Shown here: one piece after another, positions 39,132 to 50,882 of the stretch
Numbering within the stretch: the first letter of the stretch is position 1
Layout of the letters: each line of letters opens with the position of its first letter
Source: Streptomyces rubrogriseus
GTDB lineage: Bacteria; Actinomycetota; Actinomycetes; Streptomycetales; Streptomycetaceae
Length of the DNA: 64,000 bases
Assembly (NCBI RefSeq): GCF_027947575.1
Contig: NZ_CP116256.1
Coordinates: 7,006,001-7,070,000 of the forward strand
Direction: 5' to 3'
The notes under the pieces: model-generated
Databases searched by the model: none
What the model was told of the DNA's origin: nothing
What the model saw: the letters and a program-made list of their open reading frames with translations, nothing else
Position numbers and translations under genes: made by a program

Positions 39132-39326
39132 TCAGAAGGAGTTGTCGAAGCCCCACAGCATCTCACTCGGCTCCGCGGCCCGCGCCCGCAGTTCCCCCAG
39201 CACCTCGCGCAGCACCGGATGTTCGACGGTGCCCAGCTGTGCGAGGTCCAGTTCCAGCAGGTCCGGCAGTGGCTCCCCGGCGCCCGCAGTCGCCTGCTCC
39301 GCCCCGGCCTCGTCCCGTATGTCCAT
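39132..39326 (-). CDS. fxsA: FxsA-like RiPP precursor peptide ending F-D-N-S-F
   Basis: A 64-residue peptide with an acidic, Leu-rich leader (LPDLLELDLAQLGTVEHPVL, about 20-39) and the core MLWGFDNSF at the end. FxsA precursors end Phe-x-Ser-x-x. Here Asn takes the Ser position, giving F60-D61-N62-S63-F64 with a free C-terminus. An aromatic-x-Asn triplet is a known target of three-residue cyclophane radical SAM enzymes, and such an enzyme is encoded next. The ATG has GAGG ten bases upstream. It lies 35 bases after the SAV_2336-type gene, in the same direction. Assignment rests on context and tail, as the peptide is short. Confidence 0.8.
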   Translation of the reverse strand: MDIRDEAGAEQATAGAGEPLPDLLELDLAQLGTVEHPVLREVLGELRARAAEPSEMLWGFDNSF

Positions 39327-39361
39327 GCCCCGTTCCTCTCCTCCGCTCCGCTGTTCCGCCC

Positions 39362-42768
<3,407 letters not shown>

Positions 42769-42772
42769 CGCG

Positions 42773-43795
42773 TCACCTCGGGCGATCGAGCCGCTGGATG
42801 AGCAGGTCGGCCAAGCGGTCGCGGCTGGGCGTGGCGGCGGCGTCGGTGAGGTATATCGCGTTGAGCAACTGGTCCGTGGCCAGCAGCTCGCTGCGGGACC
42901 GCTCCAGGAACCGCGTGACGAGGTCGTCGCCCGCGCGTGCCGCCTCGTCGCCCAGGTGGGCCCGTACGAAGGTGGCGAGCCGCTGGTGGTCGGGGCGGCC
43001 CAGCTCCAGGTGGATGCAGCGCCGCATCAGCGGGGCCGGGAAGTCGCGTTCGCCGTTGCTGGTGAGCACCACGAACGGGAAGGCGCGGCAGCGCACGCGG
43101 CCGTCGCGCACCGGCACCTTCACGCCGTCCGCGGTGAGCACCTCGGCCGTGCGGTCCGGCAGCCGGTCCGCGACGCGTTCCAGCTCGGGGATGGCGAACT
43201 CGCCCTCCTCCAGTACGTTCAGGAGGTCGTTGGGCAGGTCGATGTCGCTCTTGTCCAGCTCGTCGATGAGCAGGACGCGCGGCTTGTCGGAGGGCAGCAG
43301 CGCGGTGCCGAGGGGACCGAGCCGGATGTACCCGCCGATGCCGTCGACCGCGCCCGGCGTCCCGGACCCCGGGCCGTTGTCCGCCTGCGCGGCGATCTGC
43401 ACGTCCTGCAGCCGGGCGATGGCGTCGTAGTGGTAGAGGCCGTCCTGGAGTTCGGAGCGGCTGACGATGGACCAGCGCAGCACGTTGCCCAGGCCCAGTT
43501 CGTAGGCCACCGAGTGGGCCAGGGTGCTCTTGCCCGCGCCGGGGCTGCCGGTGACGAGGAGCGGCCGGCGCAGGTACAGCGCGGCGTTGATCATCTCGAG
43601 TTCCTCGGCGCCCGGCCGGTGCAGCTCGGCCAGGTGCCGGTGGGCGCCGAGCCTGCGGTCCTCGGACCCGTCGCCGGAACCCGCCGCGTCCCGGCTCGTG
43701 AAGTCCCGCCACGGGGGCGGGTCGGGAAGGCGGTCGATGCCGTCGTGGGGTTCGCCCGCGCCCCGGTAGATGAGCCACTCGCTGGATTCGCTCAT
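42773..43795 (-). CDS. MoxR-type AAA+ ATPase
   Basis: A 340-residue AAA+ ATPase with Walker A GSPGAGKST, Walker B VLLIDELDKSD, sensor 1 VVLTSNGERDFP and an Arg finger region LMRRCIHLEL. MoxR ATPases remodel vWA partners, here probably the SAV_2336-type protein four bases downstream. The ATG has GAGGA upstream. A gap of 169 bases separates it from the trypsin-VMAP gene, so it may have its own promoter. An internal Gly/Pro-rich insertion (NGPGSGTPGAVDGIGG) lies between Walker A and B. Confidence 0.95.
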   Translation of the reverse strand: MSESSEWLIYRGAGEPHDGIDRLPDPPPWRDFTSRDAAGSGDGSEDRRLGAHRHLAELHRPGAEELEMINAALYLRRPLLVTGSPGAGKSTLAHSVAYELGLGNVLRWSIVSRSELQDGLYHYDAIARLQDVQIAAQADNGPGSGTPGAVDGIGGYIRLGPLGTALLPSDKPRVLLIDELDKSDIDLPNDLLNVLEEGEFAIPELERVADRLPDRTAEVLTADGVKVPVRDGRVRCRAFPFVVLTSNGERDFPAPLMRRCIHLELGRPDHQRLATFVRAHLGDEAARAGDDLVTRFLERSRSELLATDQLLNAIYLTDAAATPSRDRLADLLIQRLDRPR

Positions 43796-43880
43796 GATCC
43801 AATCCTCGTCGTCACTCGTCCGGGGGGCGCTGTCGTCGTGGGGCGTCCATCACGGTATCGATCCTGAACGGGACTGGTAA

Positions 43881-43906
43881 GAGGCACATCGCTCAAGGGG
43901 TGCCTC
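43881..43906. repeat. 7-bp inverted repeat upstream of the MoxR gene
   Basis: GAGGCAC (43881-43887) and GTGCCTC (43900-43906) flank a 12-base loop in the gap after the trypsin-VMAP gene. It could be a weak terminator or a regulator site. The rest of the 169-base gap shows nothing clear. Confidence 0.45.
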
Positions 43907-43964
43907 GTCAGGGGGAGTTGAAACGCCAGGGCGCGCGGTCCACGCGGACCCGCGCGGGCCGCGG

Positions 43965-46262
43965 TCAAGGTGCCTCCAGCAGATCGCCCGCTCCGGGCAG
44001 GGGCTGGTGCGGGTCGTCGTACAGCAGCGCTATGCCGTGCGCCCAGAAGGTCTCCGGCCGGCCCGATCGCAGTCTGTGGCGCAGGTCGCGCACCGCCTCG
44101 GGCAGTCGGTGGGCTCCGGCCGGGCCCGCGATCTGGTCCAGGGTGCCGCGGTGGAACTCGCCGCAGACCGTCTCCGGCAGCCCGTACCCACGGCGCCACA
44201 GCGCCACGCCGAAGCCGCCGCGCACGAGCCGGGCGAGCCCCTCCGCGTCGCCCTCGGCGCCGTGCGCGTCGAAGCGGCACAGCACCGGAACCGTGCCGTG
44301 CGACAGGCCCCGCAACTCCTCGACGGGCGGCACCGGTTTGCGCAGCCCGTCGTCGCAGTCCAGGACCGCGGCCGTCACCGGGTGGGCGTGCAGCCAGCGC
44401 CAGCGGGCTCTGCGTTCCTCGTCGATGTCCAGGCGGTGGTCACCGCCCGGAGCGGCCGCCGGCCGCACGCCGCCTCCGTCGTTCCCACGGCTCCGGCCGA
44501 TTCCGCCGCCTTCACCGTGCTCGCCGTACGCGCCGTGTCCGGGTCCGGGGGATGCGCCGTGTCCGGAGTACGCCCCGTATCCGGAGTTCTCGCCGTACTC
44601 GGGATTCCCGCCGTGCTCCGGGTTCCCGCCGTACTCCGGGTTCTCGCCGTTCTCGGTCAGCTGGTCGCGGTCGGAGCAGCGCAGGACGACCGGGCGCTGT
44701 GTGCCGAGTCGCTCGTCCTCGGGGCCGAGCCGCCATTCGTCCACGTCGAGTGCCAGCAGCGAGTGCTCCGTCGCCACCTGCAGCACCGCCGGCCGGCCCG
44801 GCGTGTCGCACTGCCGGAACGCCTCCTTCAGGGGTGCCGACAGATGGGTGGGGAGGTCGGCCAGCGGGACGCGCTGGACCTCCTTGAGCCGGTTCGCCTC
44901 CCCGTCGGAGCGCACGACGAAGACCGACCAGTCGCAGCGGTCCGGCTCCCAGCCCCGCCGCACGATCTCCACCAGCACGGACGACTGCCCGGCCGCAGGC
45001 CCTTGCGGACCTCCGGCGGGCGCCCCACGCGGCCCGGCGGCCGGGCCCGGGGCGAGCCGGCGCGCCGTCATCCTGGCCATCCGCCGTTCGACGAGGGCGC
45101 TCCGGCGGCCGGGGCCGAGCCGCTGGGCGGCCTGCCAGACGCCGGCCCACAGGGCCTCCTCGGCGGCCGGCGTACTGGGCGCGAGGAACGGGCGGTCCGC
45201 GGTCATGGCGTGCACCGCGTAGTCGAGCACCAGGTAGAGGGCGCCGTCGTCGCGCGCGTACTCGTACAGGGCACCGAGTCCGTCGCGCCAGCCGCGCGGG
45301 GCGGGCAGCGGAGCCGGTGCCTCGAAGTCCTGAAGGGATTCGAGGAGGTCCAGCAGGGAACGGGTGCTGGCCGGCGGCGGCAGGTCCGCCAGCCGTCCGA
45401 GCAACTGGACGCGCTCGTCGGGGCTCAGCGTCTGACCGGGCCGGGCCCCGAGCTGGCCCTGCACGTCGGCCCAGGTGTGACGGCGCGCGTCCGGATGGCG
45501 CTGCCGGTCGCGGTGGTAGCGGTCGTGGGCGTGCACCACCGCCTGGTACAGGTCGTCGGGTTCGCTCTTCAGCTCTCCGGCGGGCACGGGCAGCGTCCGC
45601 AGTTGTTCGAGCCCGGTGGAGGTGCCCCCGCGCGCGTGGTCGGAGCGCGACTTCAGTACGCCGATGACCTCGCCGCGCTCCGGATCGATCACGGGGCCGC
45701 CGGAGACGCCGTACGGGAGGTCGTTGTCCCCCAGCCGCATCTGGACGTCCGCGTTCCAGCCGCCGATCGTGCCCTGCACGGTGAGGGTGCCGTCGAGCAT
45801 CCTCAGCCGTCCGTCGACCACCGTCCAGCCCGCGTACAGGACCTGGCCCTCGCCGAAGTAGGCCGCCGGGCGCTCGGAGAGGTACACGCACTCGTGGTCG
45901 ACGGGCTCGCTCAGCCGCACGAGCGCGAGGTCGGGGGCGGGCCAGTTCCCGGGCAGGGATCCGGCGCCCTCGGGAAGGGCCGCCGCCACGTGGCCCGAGA
46001 CCGCGGACATGCCGCGGCCCGGTGCGGGCTCGTACACCACCACGACCTCGCCCCCCTCACCGCCGCATGCCACGTGTGCGCAGGTCAGAACCCAGCTCGG
46101 GGCGACGAAGTAGCCACTGCCGAGGAACGTCCCGGGTTCGTCGAGGGCATACCCGGCGTCCGGCCGATGAATGCGAACGGTCGCCGCCATGACGAGGCCA
46201 CGCAGCGCACGGCGGGCCGCGTCCCGGGCCCCCGGTGCGCCGGGGGCGCGTCCCTGCGTCAT
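43965..46262 (-). CDS. Trypsin-like protease fused to VMAP-type C-terminal domain
   Basis: A 765-residue protein. Residues of about 25-220 are a chymotrypsin-fold protease with a complete triad: H63 (TCAHVACGG), D111 (PAPDLALVRL) and S187 (YGVSGGPVI). There is no signal peptide, so it acts in the cytoplasm. The remainder matches the vWA-MoxR-associated protein type: a middle adaptor of about 240-340 and a C-terminal domain (ALYLVLDYAVHAMTADRPFL ... ETFWAHGIALLYDDPHQPLPG). A low-complexity Gly/Asn/Tyr/Glu insertion (repeats of NPEYGG) splits the C-terminal domain near 550-590. The ATG overlaps the trypco1 stop as ATGA. Related proteins belong to trypsin-MoxR-vWA ternary conflict systems. Confidence 0.88.
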   Translation of the reverse strand: MTQGRAPGAPGARDAARRALRGLVMAATVRIHRPDAGYALDEPGTFLGSGYFVAPSWVLTCAHVACGGEGGEVVVVYEPAPGRGMSAVSGHVAAALPEGAGSLPGNWPAPDLALVRLSEPVDHECVYLSERPAAYFGEGQVLYAGWTVVDGRLRMLDGTLTVQGTIGGWNADVQMRLGDNDLPYGVSGGPVIDPERGEVIGVLKSRSDHARGGTSTGLEQLRTLPVPAGELKSEPDDLYQAVVHAHDRYHRDRQRHPDARRHTWADVQGQLGARPGQTLSPDERVQLLGRLADLPPPASTRSLLDLLESLQDFEAPAPLPAPRGWRDGLGALYEYARDDGALYLVLDYAVHAMTADRPFLAPSTPAAEEALWAGVWQAAQRLGPGRRSALVERRMARMTARRLAPGPAAGPRGAPAGGPQGPAAGQSSVLVEIVRRGWEPDRCDWSVFVVRSDGEANRLKEVQRVPLADLPTHLSAPLKEAFRQCDTPGRPAVLQVATEHSLLALDVDEWRLGPEDERLGTQRPVVLRCSDRDQLTENGENPEYGGNPEHGGNPEYGENSGYGAYSGHGASPGPGHGAYGEHGEGGGIGRSRGNDGGGVRPAAAPGGDHRLDIDEERRARWRWLHAHPVTAAVLDCDDGLRKPVPPVEELRGLSHGTVPVLCRFDAHGAEGDAEGLARLVRGGFGVALWRRGYGLPETVCGEFHRGTLDQIAGPAGAHRLPEAVRDLRHRLRSGRPETFWAHGIALLYDDPHQPLPGAGDLLEAP

Positions 46263-46729
46263 GCCCCGCTCCCGGAAGCGGCGGCACCGCTCCCGCCGTG
46301 CTCCGGGGCGCGGGCGGACGCGTCCGCGGTGGCGTCGGGGGGCTCACCACCCGGGGCGCGCGTGTCGGGCGCGGACGGATCCGGCGGGCCGCCGTTCCAG
46401 GTGAGGGTGACCGAGATGCCCGCCTTGGCCTCGCCGTCGGCGAGGAGGCCCACGACCTTGCCTGCCTTGGCCGTCAACTCGATGCCGAACTGGACGCTCA
46501 CCTCGTCCGGCCGCACCGAGCGCAGCGGTTCCGCCAGCGAGCGGGCGACACCGGTCACGAGCGCGTTCAGGCTCTCCACGCTCGCTTCGATCCGCTCGGT
46601 GAAGCCGGTGTCGCTGTACGACAGCTGTCCGGCCGGTGCCGGCAGCTCGGCCGCGCCCGAGATCCGGGCCCAGACCGGTGTCCCGTCCGGCAGCACGATG
46701 CGCGTGACGCGCGTCGCTTCCTGTCCCAT
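46259..46729 (-). CDS. Trypsin-co-occurring domain (trypco1/CU044_2847) protein
   Basis: A 156-residue protein with the trypco1 pattern: an early beta hairpin (RIVLPDGTPVWARIS), a long amphipathic helix (ERIEASVESLNALVTGVARSL) and the conserved core RPDEVSVQFGIELTAKAGKVVGLLADGEAKAGISVTL in pieces. The last 30 residues are Pro/Ala/Gly-rich. Such proteins are encoded next to cytoplasmic trypsin-VMAP proteases and may be their substrate or regulator. It overlaps the protease start by four bases and heads the island. The divergent neighbour is the DUF6104-type gene. Confidence 0.88.
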   Translation of the reverse strand: MGQEATRVTRIVLPDGTPVWARISGAAELPAPAGQLSYSDTGFTERIEASVESLNALVTGVARSLAEPLRSVRPDEVSVQFGIELTAKAGKVVGLLADGEAKAGISVTLTWNGGPPDPSAPDTRAPGGEPPDATADASARAPEHGGSGAAASGSGA

Positions 46730-46908
46730 GCCATTCCCCCGTCCCCGCGCCCCTCGACGGCCCCGGAAGGCACGGCCCCGTGGGCGCCTATCCTTGTGCT
46801 GTCTTCTTCACAACTGACGGAAAGACCCCATCTCTCCACCCTGCAGGCACAGGTTTCTTCCCGCCCGGGAGGCTCTCAACCCTGCAAAGACCCGACGGAG
46901 CACGATCC

Positions 46909-47091
46909 ATGTACTTCACCGACCGCGGCATCGAGGAGCTGGAGAAGCGGCGCGGCGAGGAGGAGATCACCTTCGAGTGGCTCGCCGAGCAGCTGCGCAC
47001 GTTCGTCGACCTGAACCCGGACTTCGAAGTCCCGGTGGAGCGCCTGGCCACCTGGCTGGCACGGCTGGACGACGAGGACGAGGACGAGTAG
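46909..47091 (+). CDS. DUF6104-type small acidic protein
   Basis: A 60-residue protein (MYFTDRGIEELEKRRGEEEI start, acidic DDEDEDE end), a small family widespread in Streptomyces and known as DUF6104. Function is unknown. The ATG has GGAG eight bases upstream, which fixes the start; an in-frame upstream extension would be Pro-rich and non-conserved in character. It lies at the edge of the conflict island, divergent from it, and probably belongs to the core chromosome. Confidence 0.85.
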   Translation: MYFTDRGIEELEKRRGEEEITFEWLAEQLRTFVDLNPDFEVPVERLATWLARLDDEDEDE

Positions 47092-47183
47092 GGACGCGGG
47101 GAGCAGGCGCCTGCGCGGGCGGCGGGCGGCGGGCGGCGACGCACGAGCATGGGCACGGGCGGAAACGTCGAGGCGCACCCCGG

Positions 47184-47228
47184 GCTGTCGGACCTGACCG
47201 GACCGAGCTGTCGGACCTGACCGGACCG
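47184..47228. repeat. Tandem 22-bp duplication with 23-bp period
   Basis: A 22-base unit beginning GCTGTCGGACCTGACC occurs at 47184-47205 and again, exactly, at 47207-47228. It lies in the short region between two convergent genes, so it may be a recent slippage event. It has no coding role that I can see. Confidence 0.8.
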
Positions 47229-47241
47229 TCGCGGCGGATCG

Positions 47242-48087
47242 TCAGGTGTGCTTGGAGAGCCCGTAGGCCGCGCCGAGCGCACCGTGCCCGACGAGCAGGG
47301 CCCCTGCCGCGGTCCAGCCGCCGCTGCGGCGCCGCAGACCCCAGACGGTGAGCGGCAGGCCCGTCGCCACCTGGGCCACGGCCAGGACGCGGGCGCCCGG
47401 ACCGCCCGTCCAGGGCATCCAGGCGGCCAGGGGGCTCTCGTCGACGGTCGGGCGGCGTCCGGCGGCCTCGGTCCGGCGCACCCCGGGCAGGGCGCGGGCG
47501 GCCGCGCCGAGGCGGGCGGCGCCTTCCCCGGGCTCGAGCCCTGCGGGGAGGGCGATTCCCCCGCGCGCGAGCACCGCCAACAGCCCCCGCAGCCTGGCCC
47601 GGGCACCGGCCCCGGCCCCGGCCCCGGCCCCGAACGCGTGCTCGGCCTCTGGGTCGGCCCGGGTCAGCCGGTCCAGCGACTCCACGTCCAGGACCGGGTC
47701 CAGGCCCAGCCGGGCGGCGAAGGTGCGCATCGCCTCGTCCTCGCCGGCCGGTGTGCCGTTGGCCAGCCACACGTAGCCCACCGGGCGGCGGAATCCGGAC
47801 GCGAGGACGTATCCGGCCCGGTCGGCGTCCCACCACAGGGCGAGTACGGGCCAGGGGGCGCCGACGGCGAGCGCCGCGGCCCAGCCGGCGACGACCCGGT
47901 CGACCGGTTCGCGCCCGTCCCGCCAGGGCCCGCCCTCCGGCACCAGCGCGCTCCACCGCGCACCGGCCCGGACCAGCGGCATCCGTTCGCCCAGCAGCGG
48001 GGCGACCACGGCGACGGAATCCGGCTCGGCCCGGCAGAGCAGCAGGGCGCCGGGAGCGAGAGCGGAAACCGACTCTTCCGTCGACAT
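47242..48087 (-). CDS. Hypothetical protein with two C-terminal membrane helices
   Basis: A 281-residue protein that I do not recognise. The N-terminal 200 residues are soluble with a pattern like GALLLCRAEPDSVAVVAPLL and a Trp-rich middle (PWPVLALWWDADRAGYVL). The last 50 residues form two hydrophobic segments (VLAVAQVATGLPLTVWG and AAGALLVGHGALGAAYG), so it is probably tail-anchored. An Ala/Gly repeat (GAGAGAGAGARAR) lies between. The ATG at 48087 has TATCTT six bases upstream and no ribosome-binding site, suggesting a leaderless message. It is divergent from the DUF4097-PadR operon. Confidence 0.7.
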   Translation of the reverse strand: MSTEESVSALAPGALLLCRAEPDSVAVVAPLLGERMPLVRAGARWSALVPEGGPWRDGREPVDRVVAGWAAALAVGAPWPVLALWWDADRAGYVLASGFRRPVGYVWLANGTPAGEDEAMRTFAARLGLDPVLDVESLDRLTRADPEAEHAFGAGAGAGAGARARLRGLLAVLARGGIALPAGLEPGEGAARLGAAARALPGVRRTEAAGRRPTVDESPLAAWMPWTGGPGARVLAVAQVATGLPLTVWGLRRRSGGWTAAGALLVGHGALGAAYGLSKHT

Positions 48088-48147
48088 ATCGACAAGATAG
48101 GGCACAGCGCCCCATTCGGCCGATCGTTGATCACCAGAACGGGTGTC

Positions 48148-48196
48148 TTGACTTTCCATGCCCGCGATATATCGTGAATTGCGAGGGACGCGATAT
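48148..48196 (+). promoter_or_regulatory. Promoter and palindromic operator of the DUF4097-PadR operon
   Basis: TTGACT (48148-48153) and TATCGT (48170-48175) make a promoter with a 16-base spacer. The perfect palindrome CGATATATCG (48165-48174) covers the -10 box, and a second half-site CGATAT follows at 48191-48196. Operators of this AT-rich type suit PadR repressors, and the PadR gene is second in the operon, so autoregulation is likely. Confidence 0.6.
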
Positions 48197-48224
48197 GGCG
48201 CGTTCGGTCGAGGAGGTCTGCACC

Positions 48225-49175
48225 ATGTCCGAGTGGTCCGTCGCGGAGCCCAGGAAGCTCACCTTCGACGAGTCCGTGAGCCGGCTCCACGTACGCGTGG
48301 TCGGCGGAACGGTGAACGTGGTGGGCACGGACGAAGGTTCCGCCCGTCTGGAGGTGTCCGAGATCGAGGGGCCCCCGCTGATCGTGACCCACCGGGACGG
48401 CGTCCTCACGGTGGCCTACGAGGACCTGCCCTGGAAGGGCTTCCTGAAGTGGCTGGACCGCAAGGGCTGGCGACGCAGTGCGGTGGTGTCCCTGGCGGTG
48501 CCGACCGGCACCCGCGTGGAGGTGGGGGCGGTCAGCGCCGCGGCCGTGGTCTCGGGTCTCGACGGACCCGCCGAGGTCAAGGGCGTGTCCGGGGACACCA
48601 CTCTGGTGAGCCTCGCGGGCCCCGTCCGCGCCGACACCGTCTCGGGGAACGTGGAGGCGCAGGCCCTCACCGGCGACCTCCGCTTCAACTCTGTCTCCGG
48701 CGACCTGACGGTGGTGGAGGCGGGCTCCTCCGTGCGGGCCGACTCGGTCAGCGGTTCGATGATCGTCGACCTGGACCCGGCCGGAGGCCCCACCGACATC
48801 AGCCTGAACAGCGTCTCGGGCGAGATCGCCATCCGGCTGCCCCAGCCGGCCGACGCCCGGGTCGAGGCGAACACGGCCAGCGGCATGGTCAGCAGCGCCT
48901 TCGAGGACCTCCGGGTCGGCGGCCAGTGGGGGGCCAAGCGCATCACCGGACGGCTCGGCGCGGGCAACGGCCGGCTGAAGGCCACCACGGTCTCCGGCTC
49001 GATCGCCCTGCTCCGCCGTCCGGCGACGGAGGACGCCCCGTGGGAGCGGGAGCCGGAGGAATCCGGCCCGACGGGCACCGCACGGCACGACTCGGGGGAC
49101 AATTCCGCTTCCGTCCGGGACCAGGGCGCCACCGACGCCCCTTCCGACGGCACGACCGACAAGAAGGTGCTCTGA
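48225..49175 (+). CDS. DUF4097 family beta-strand repeat protein
   Basis: A 316-residue protein built from repeated short beta strands (LRFNSVSGDLTVVEAG, VRADSVSGSMIVDLD, LNSVSGEIAIRLP), typical of the DUF4097/DUF4098 adhesin-like right-handed helix. There is no signal peptide or membrane helix, so it is probably cytoplasmic or membrane-associated through partners. ATG 48225 has AGGAGG eight bases upstream, better than the ATG at 48195, which lies over the operator half-site. The last 50 residues are acidic and disordered. It is cotranscribed with the PadR gene one base later. Confidence 0.88.
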   Translation: MSEWSVAEPRKLTFDESVSRLHVRVVGGTVNVVGTDEGSARLEVSEIEGPPLIVTHRDGVLTVAYEDLPWKGFLKWLDRKGWRRSAVVSLAVPTGTRVEVGAVSAAAVVSGLDGPAEVKGVSGDTTLVSLAGPVRADTVSGNVEAQALTGDLRFNSVSGDLTVVEAGSSVRADSVSGSMIVDLDPAGGPTDISLNSVSGEIAIRLPQPADARVEANTASGMVSSAFEDLRVGGQWGAKRITGRLGAGNGRLKATTVSGSIALLRRPATEDAPWEREPEESGPTGTARHDSGDNSASVRDQGATDAPSDGTTDKKVL

Positions 49176-49176
49176 C

Positions 49177-50247
49177 ATGCCCCCCGTCTTCGCCCACGGC
49201 CGCCTCCGCCTCTACCTCCTCAAGCTTTTGGACGAGGCCCCGCGCCACGGTTACGAGGTGATCCGGCTCCTGGAGGAACGCTTCCAGGGCCTGTACGCCC
49301 CGTCCGCGGGCACGGTGTACCCCCGCCTGGCCAAGCTGGAGGCGGAGGGCCTGGTCACCCACACCACCGAGGGCGGCCGCAAGGTGTACGCCATCACGGA
49401 CGCCGGTCGCGCCGAGCTGGCCGACCGCAGCGGCGAGCTGGCCGACCTGGAGCTGGAGATCCGCGAGTCCGTCGCCGAGCTGGCCGCCGAGATCCGGGCC
49501 GACGTGCGGGGCGCGGCCGGCGATCTGCGGCGGGAGATGCGGGCCGCGGCCACGGCGGCCCGCCGGGGCACCTCAGGGGCGCATGACGAGGGGGACGGCT
49601 CCACCTCCGCTGCCGGGGAAGGCGACGAGAAGGAGGCCTGGCGGGCCGCCAAGGAGGAGATGCGGCGGGTCAAGCAGGAGTGGAAGGAGCAGGCCCGCCG
49701 CGCCAAGGACGAGAGCCGCCGCGCCCGCGACGAGGCACAGCGGGCCCGGCACCAGGCCAAGGAGGCCCAGGAGCGGGCCCGGGCCCAGGCGCAGGAGGAG
49801 GTCCAGCGCATCGCCCAGCGCGTGCAGGAACAGGTGCAGGACCACTTCTCGCGCGGCGACTGGCCGACGGGACTGCGTGAGGGCCTGAGCGAACTGGCCA
49901 AGGAGGTCGGCGACTTCGGGAAGGAGTTCGGCAAGGACTGGGGCTTCGGACGCACCGACACCGGGAGCCCCGCCTCGCGCGCGGAGCGTTCTCCGGGCCC
50001 CGAGTACTCCGTCACCCCCGAGGACTTCCCCGCCGGATACACGCCGAGCTGGGCCCACGAGGACGCCGCGGAATCCACCGGTGACCCGGCGCGCGACCTG
50101 GACCGGCTGCTCGACCGCTTCCGGGACGACATCCGCGACGCCGCCCGGGACCACGGAGTGACGTCCGACCAGTTGCGCGACACCCGCCGCCGGCTGTCGG
50201 AGGCAGCGGCGCACATCGGGGCGATCCTGCGTACGCCGAAGGCCTGA
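49177..50247 (+). CDS. PadR family transcriptional regulator with long coiled coil
   Basis: A 356-residue protein. The N-terminal 85 residues are a PadR winged helix (LYLLKLLDEAPRHGYEVIRLL ... YPRLAKLEAEGLV, KVYAITDAGRAEL). About 95-230 is a highly charged Arg/Ala/Glu/Gln coiled coil (EEMRRVKQEWKEQARRAK). The C-terminal part is acidic, ending in a small helical unit (LDRLLDRFRDDIRDAARDH). It is much longer than typical PadR proteins (about 110-180), so the coiled coil may mediate oligomerisation or partner binding. It probably represses its own operon through the palindrome at 48165. Confidence 0.92.
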   Translation: MPPVFAHGRLRLYLLKLLDEAPRHGYEVIRLLEERFQGLYAPSAGTVYPRLAKLEAEGLVTHTTEGGRKVYAITDAGRAELADRSGELADLELEIRESVAELAAEIRADVRGAAGDLRREMRAAATAARRGTSGAHDEGDGSTSAAGEGDEKEAWRAAKEEMRRVKQEWKEQARRAKDESRRARDEAQRARHQAKEAQERARAQAQEEVQRIAQRVQEQVQDHFSRGDWPTGLREGLSELAKEVGDFGKEFGKDWGFGRTDTGSPASRAERSPGPEYSVTPEDFPAGYTPSWAHEDAAESTGDPARDLDRLLDRFRDDIRDAARDHGVTSDQLRDTRRRLSEAAAHIGAILRTPKA

Positions 50248-50257
50248 GCGCGGCACG

Positions 50258-50291
50258 GCGCGGCGCCCCCGGCTCCCCAGGGGCGCCGCGC
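50258..50291. terminator. Terminator hairpin between the PadR and Clp-N genes
   Basis: GCGCGGCGCCCC (50258-50269) pairs perfectly with GGGGCGCCGCGC (50280-50291) around a 10-base loop, between convergent stop codons. Confidence 0.75.
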
Positions 50292-50315
50292 GCCGGTGAG
50301 CCGCCGTGCCACCGG

Positions 50316-50882
50316 TCAGGCGCAGGCCTTCCCGGCCCCCTCGCCCAGCACCCTGGACAGCGACGCATGGGTCACCCCGTGGTCGGCGAGCACCTCGGCG
50401 GGCACTCCGGGACGCAGGGCCAGGGCGAGGAGGAGATGCTCGTCCCCGATGTGCCGGTCACGGCGGGCGACGGCGACCCGCAGCGCCTTCTCCAGGATCT
50501 CCTTGGCGCCCCGGCTGAAGCTCCGGTGTCCCGACCACCGGCGCCCGCGCCTGCGGTCGTCGGCGGACATCGCCCCCACACCGTGGGCCTCCTCCACCCT
50601 GGCGACGATCTCCGTGACGTCGATTCCCAGTCCGGCGAGGGCCTCCGTCTCGGACTGCGACAGACCCGCACGGCGCCGTGCGTCCCCCAGCTCCCGGCGT
50701 ACCGCGTCCCGGTGCTCGCCGACGCCGAGGGCCGCCAGCGCGAAGGAGGCGCGACTGCCCTGCCGGTCGAGCAGGGCGAGCAGCAGGTGCTCGGGCTCGA
50801 CGGTCTCCGCCCTCGCCTCCTCGGCGTGTCCGACCGCCCCCTGCACGACCGCGCGGGCGTCCTTCGTGAATCGCTCGAACAT
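50316..50882 (-). CDS. Stand-alone Clp N-terminal (Clp R) domain protein
   Basis: A 188-residue protein made of two Clp N-terminal repeats (MFERFTKDARAVVQGAV ... EPEHLLLALLD and FSRGAKEILEKALRVAV ... HIGDEHLLLALAL) with no AAA+ module. In ClpC/ClpA this domain binds substrates and adaptors, so a free copy may act as an adaptor or decoy for ClpC. The ATG overlaps the stop of the HTH gene (TGATG), so translation is coupled to the small regulator. Confidence 0.9.
   Translation of the reverse strand: MFERFTKDARAVVQGAVGHAEEARAETVEPEHLLLALLDRQGSRASFALAALGVGEHRDAVRRELGDARRRAGLSQSETEALAGLGIDVTEIVARVEEAHGVGAMSADDRRRGRRWSGHRSFSRGAKEILEKALRVAVARRDRHIGDEHLLLALALRPGVPAEVLADHGVTHASLSRVLGEGAGKACA

Noticed and set aside
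38945..39166. Small minus-strand frame in the spacer between fxsA and fxsB
   Set aside because: It overlaps the end of fxsA in another frame, is Arg-rich, and has no conserved pattern.
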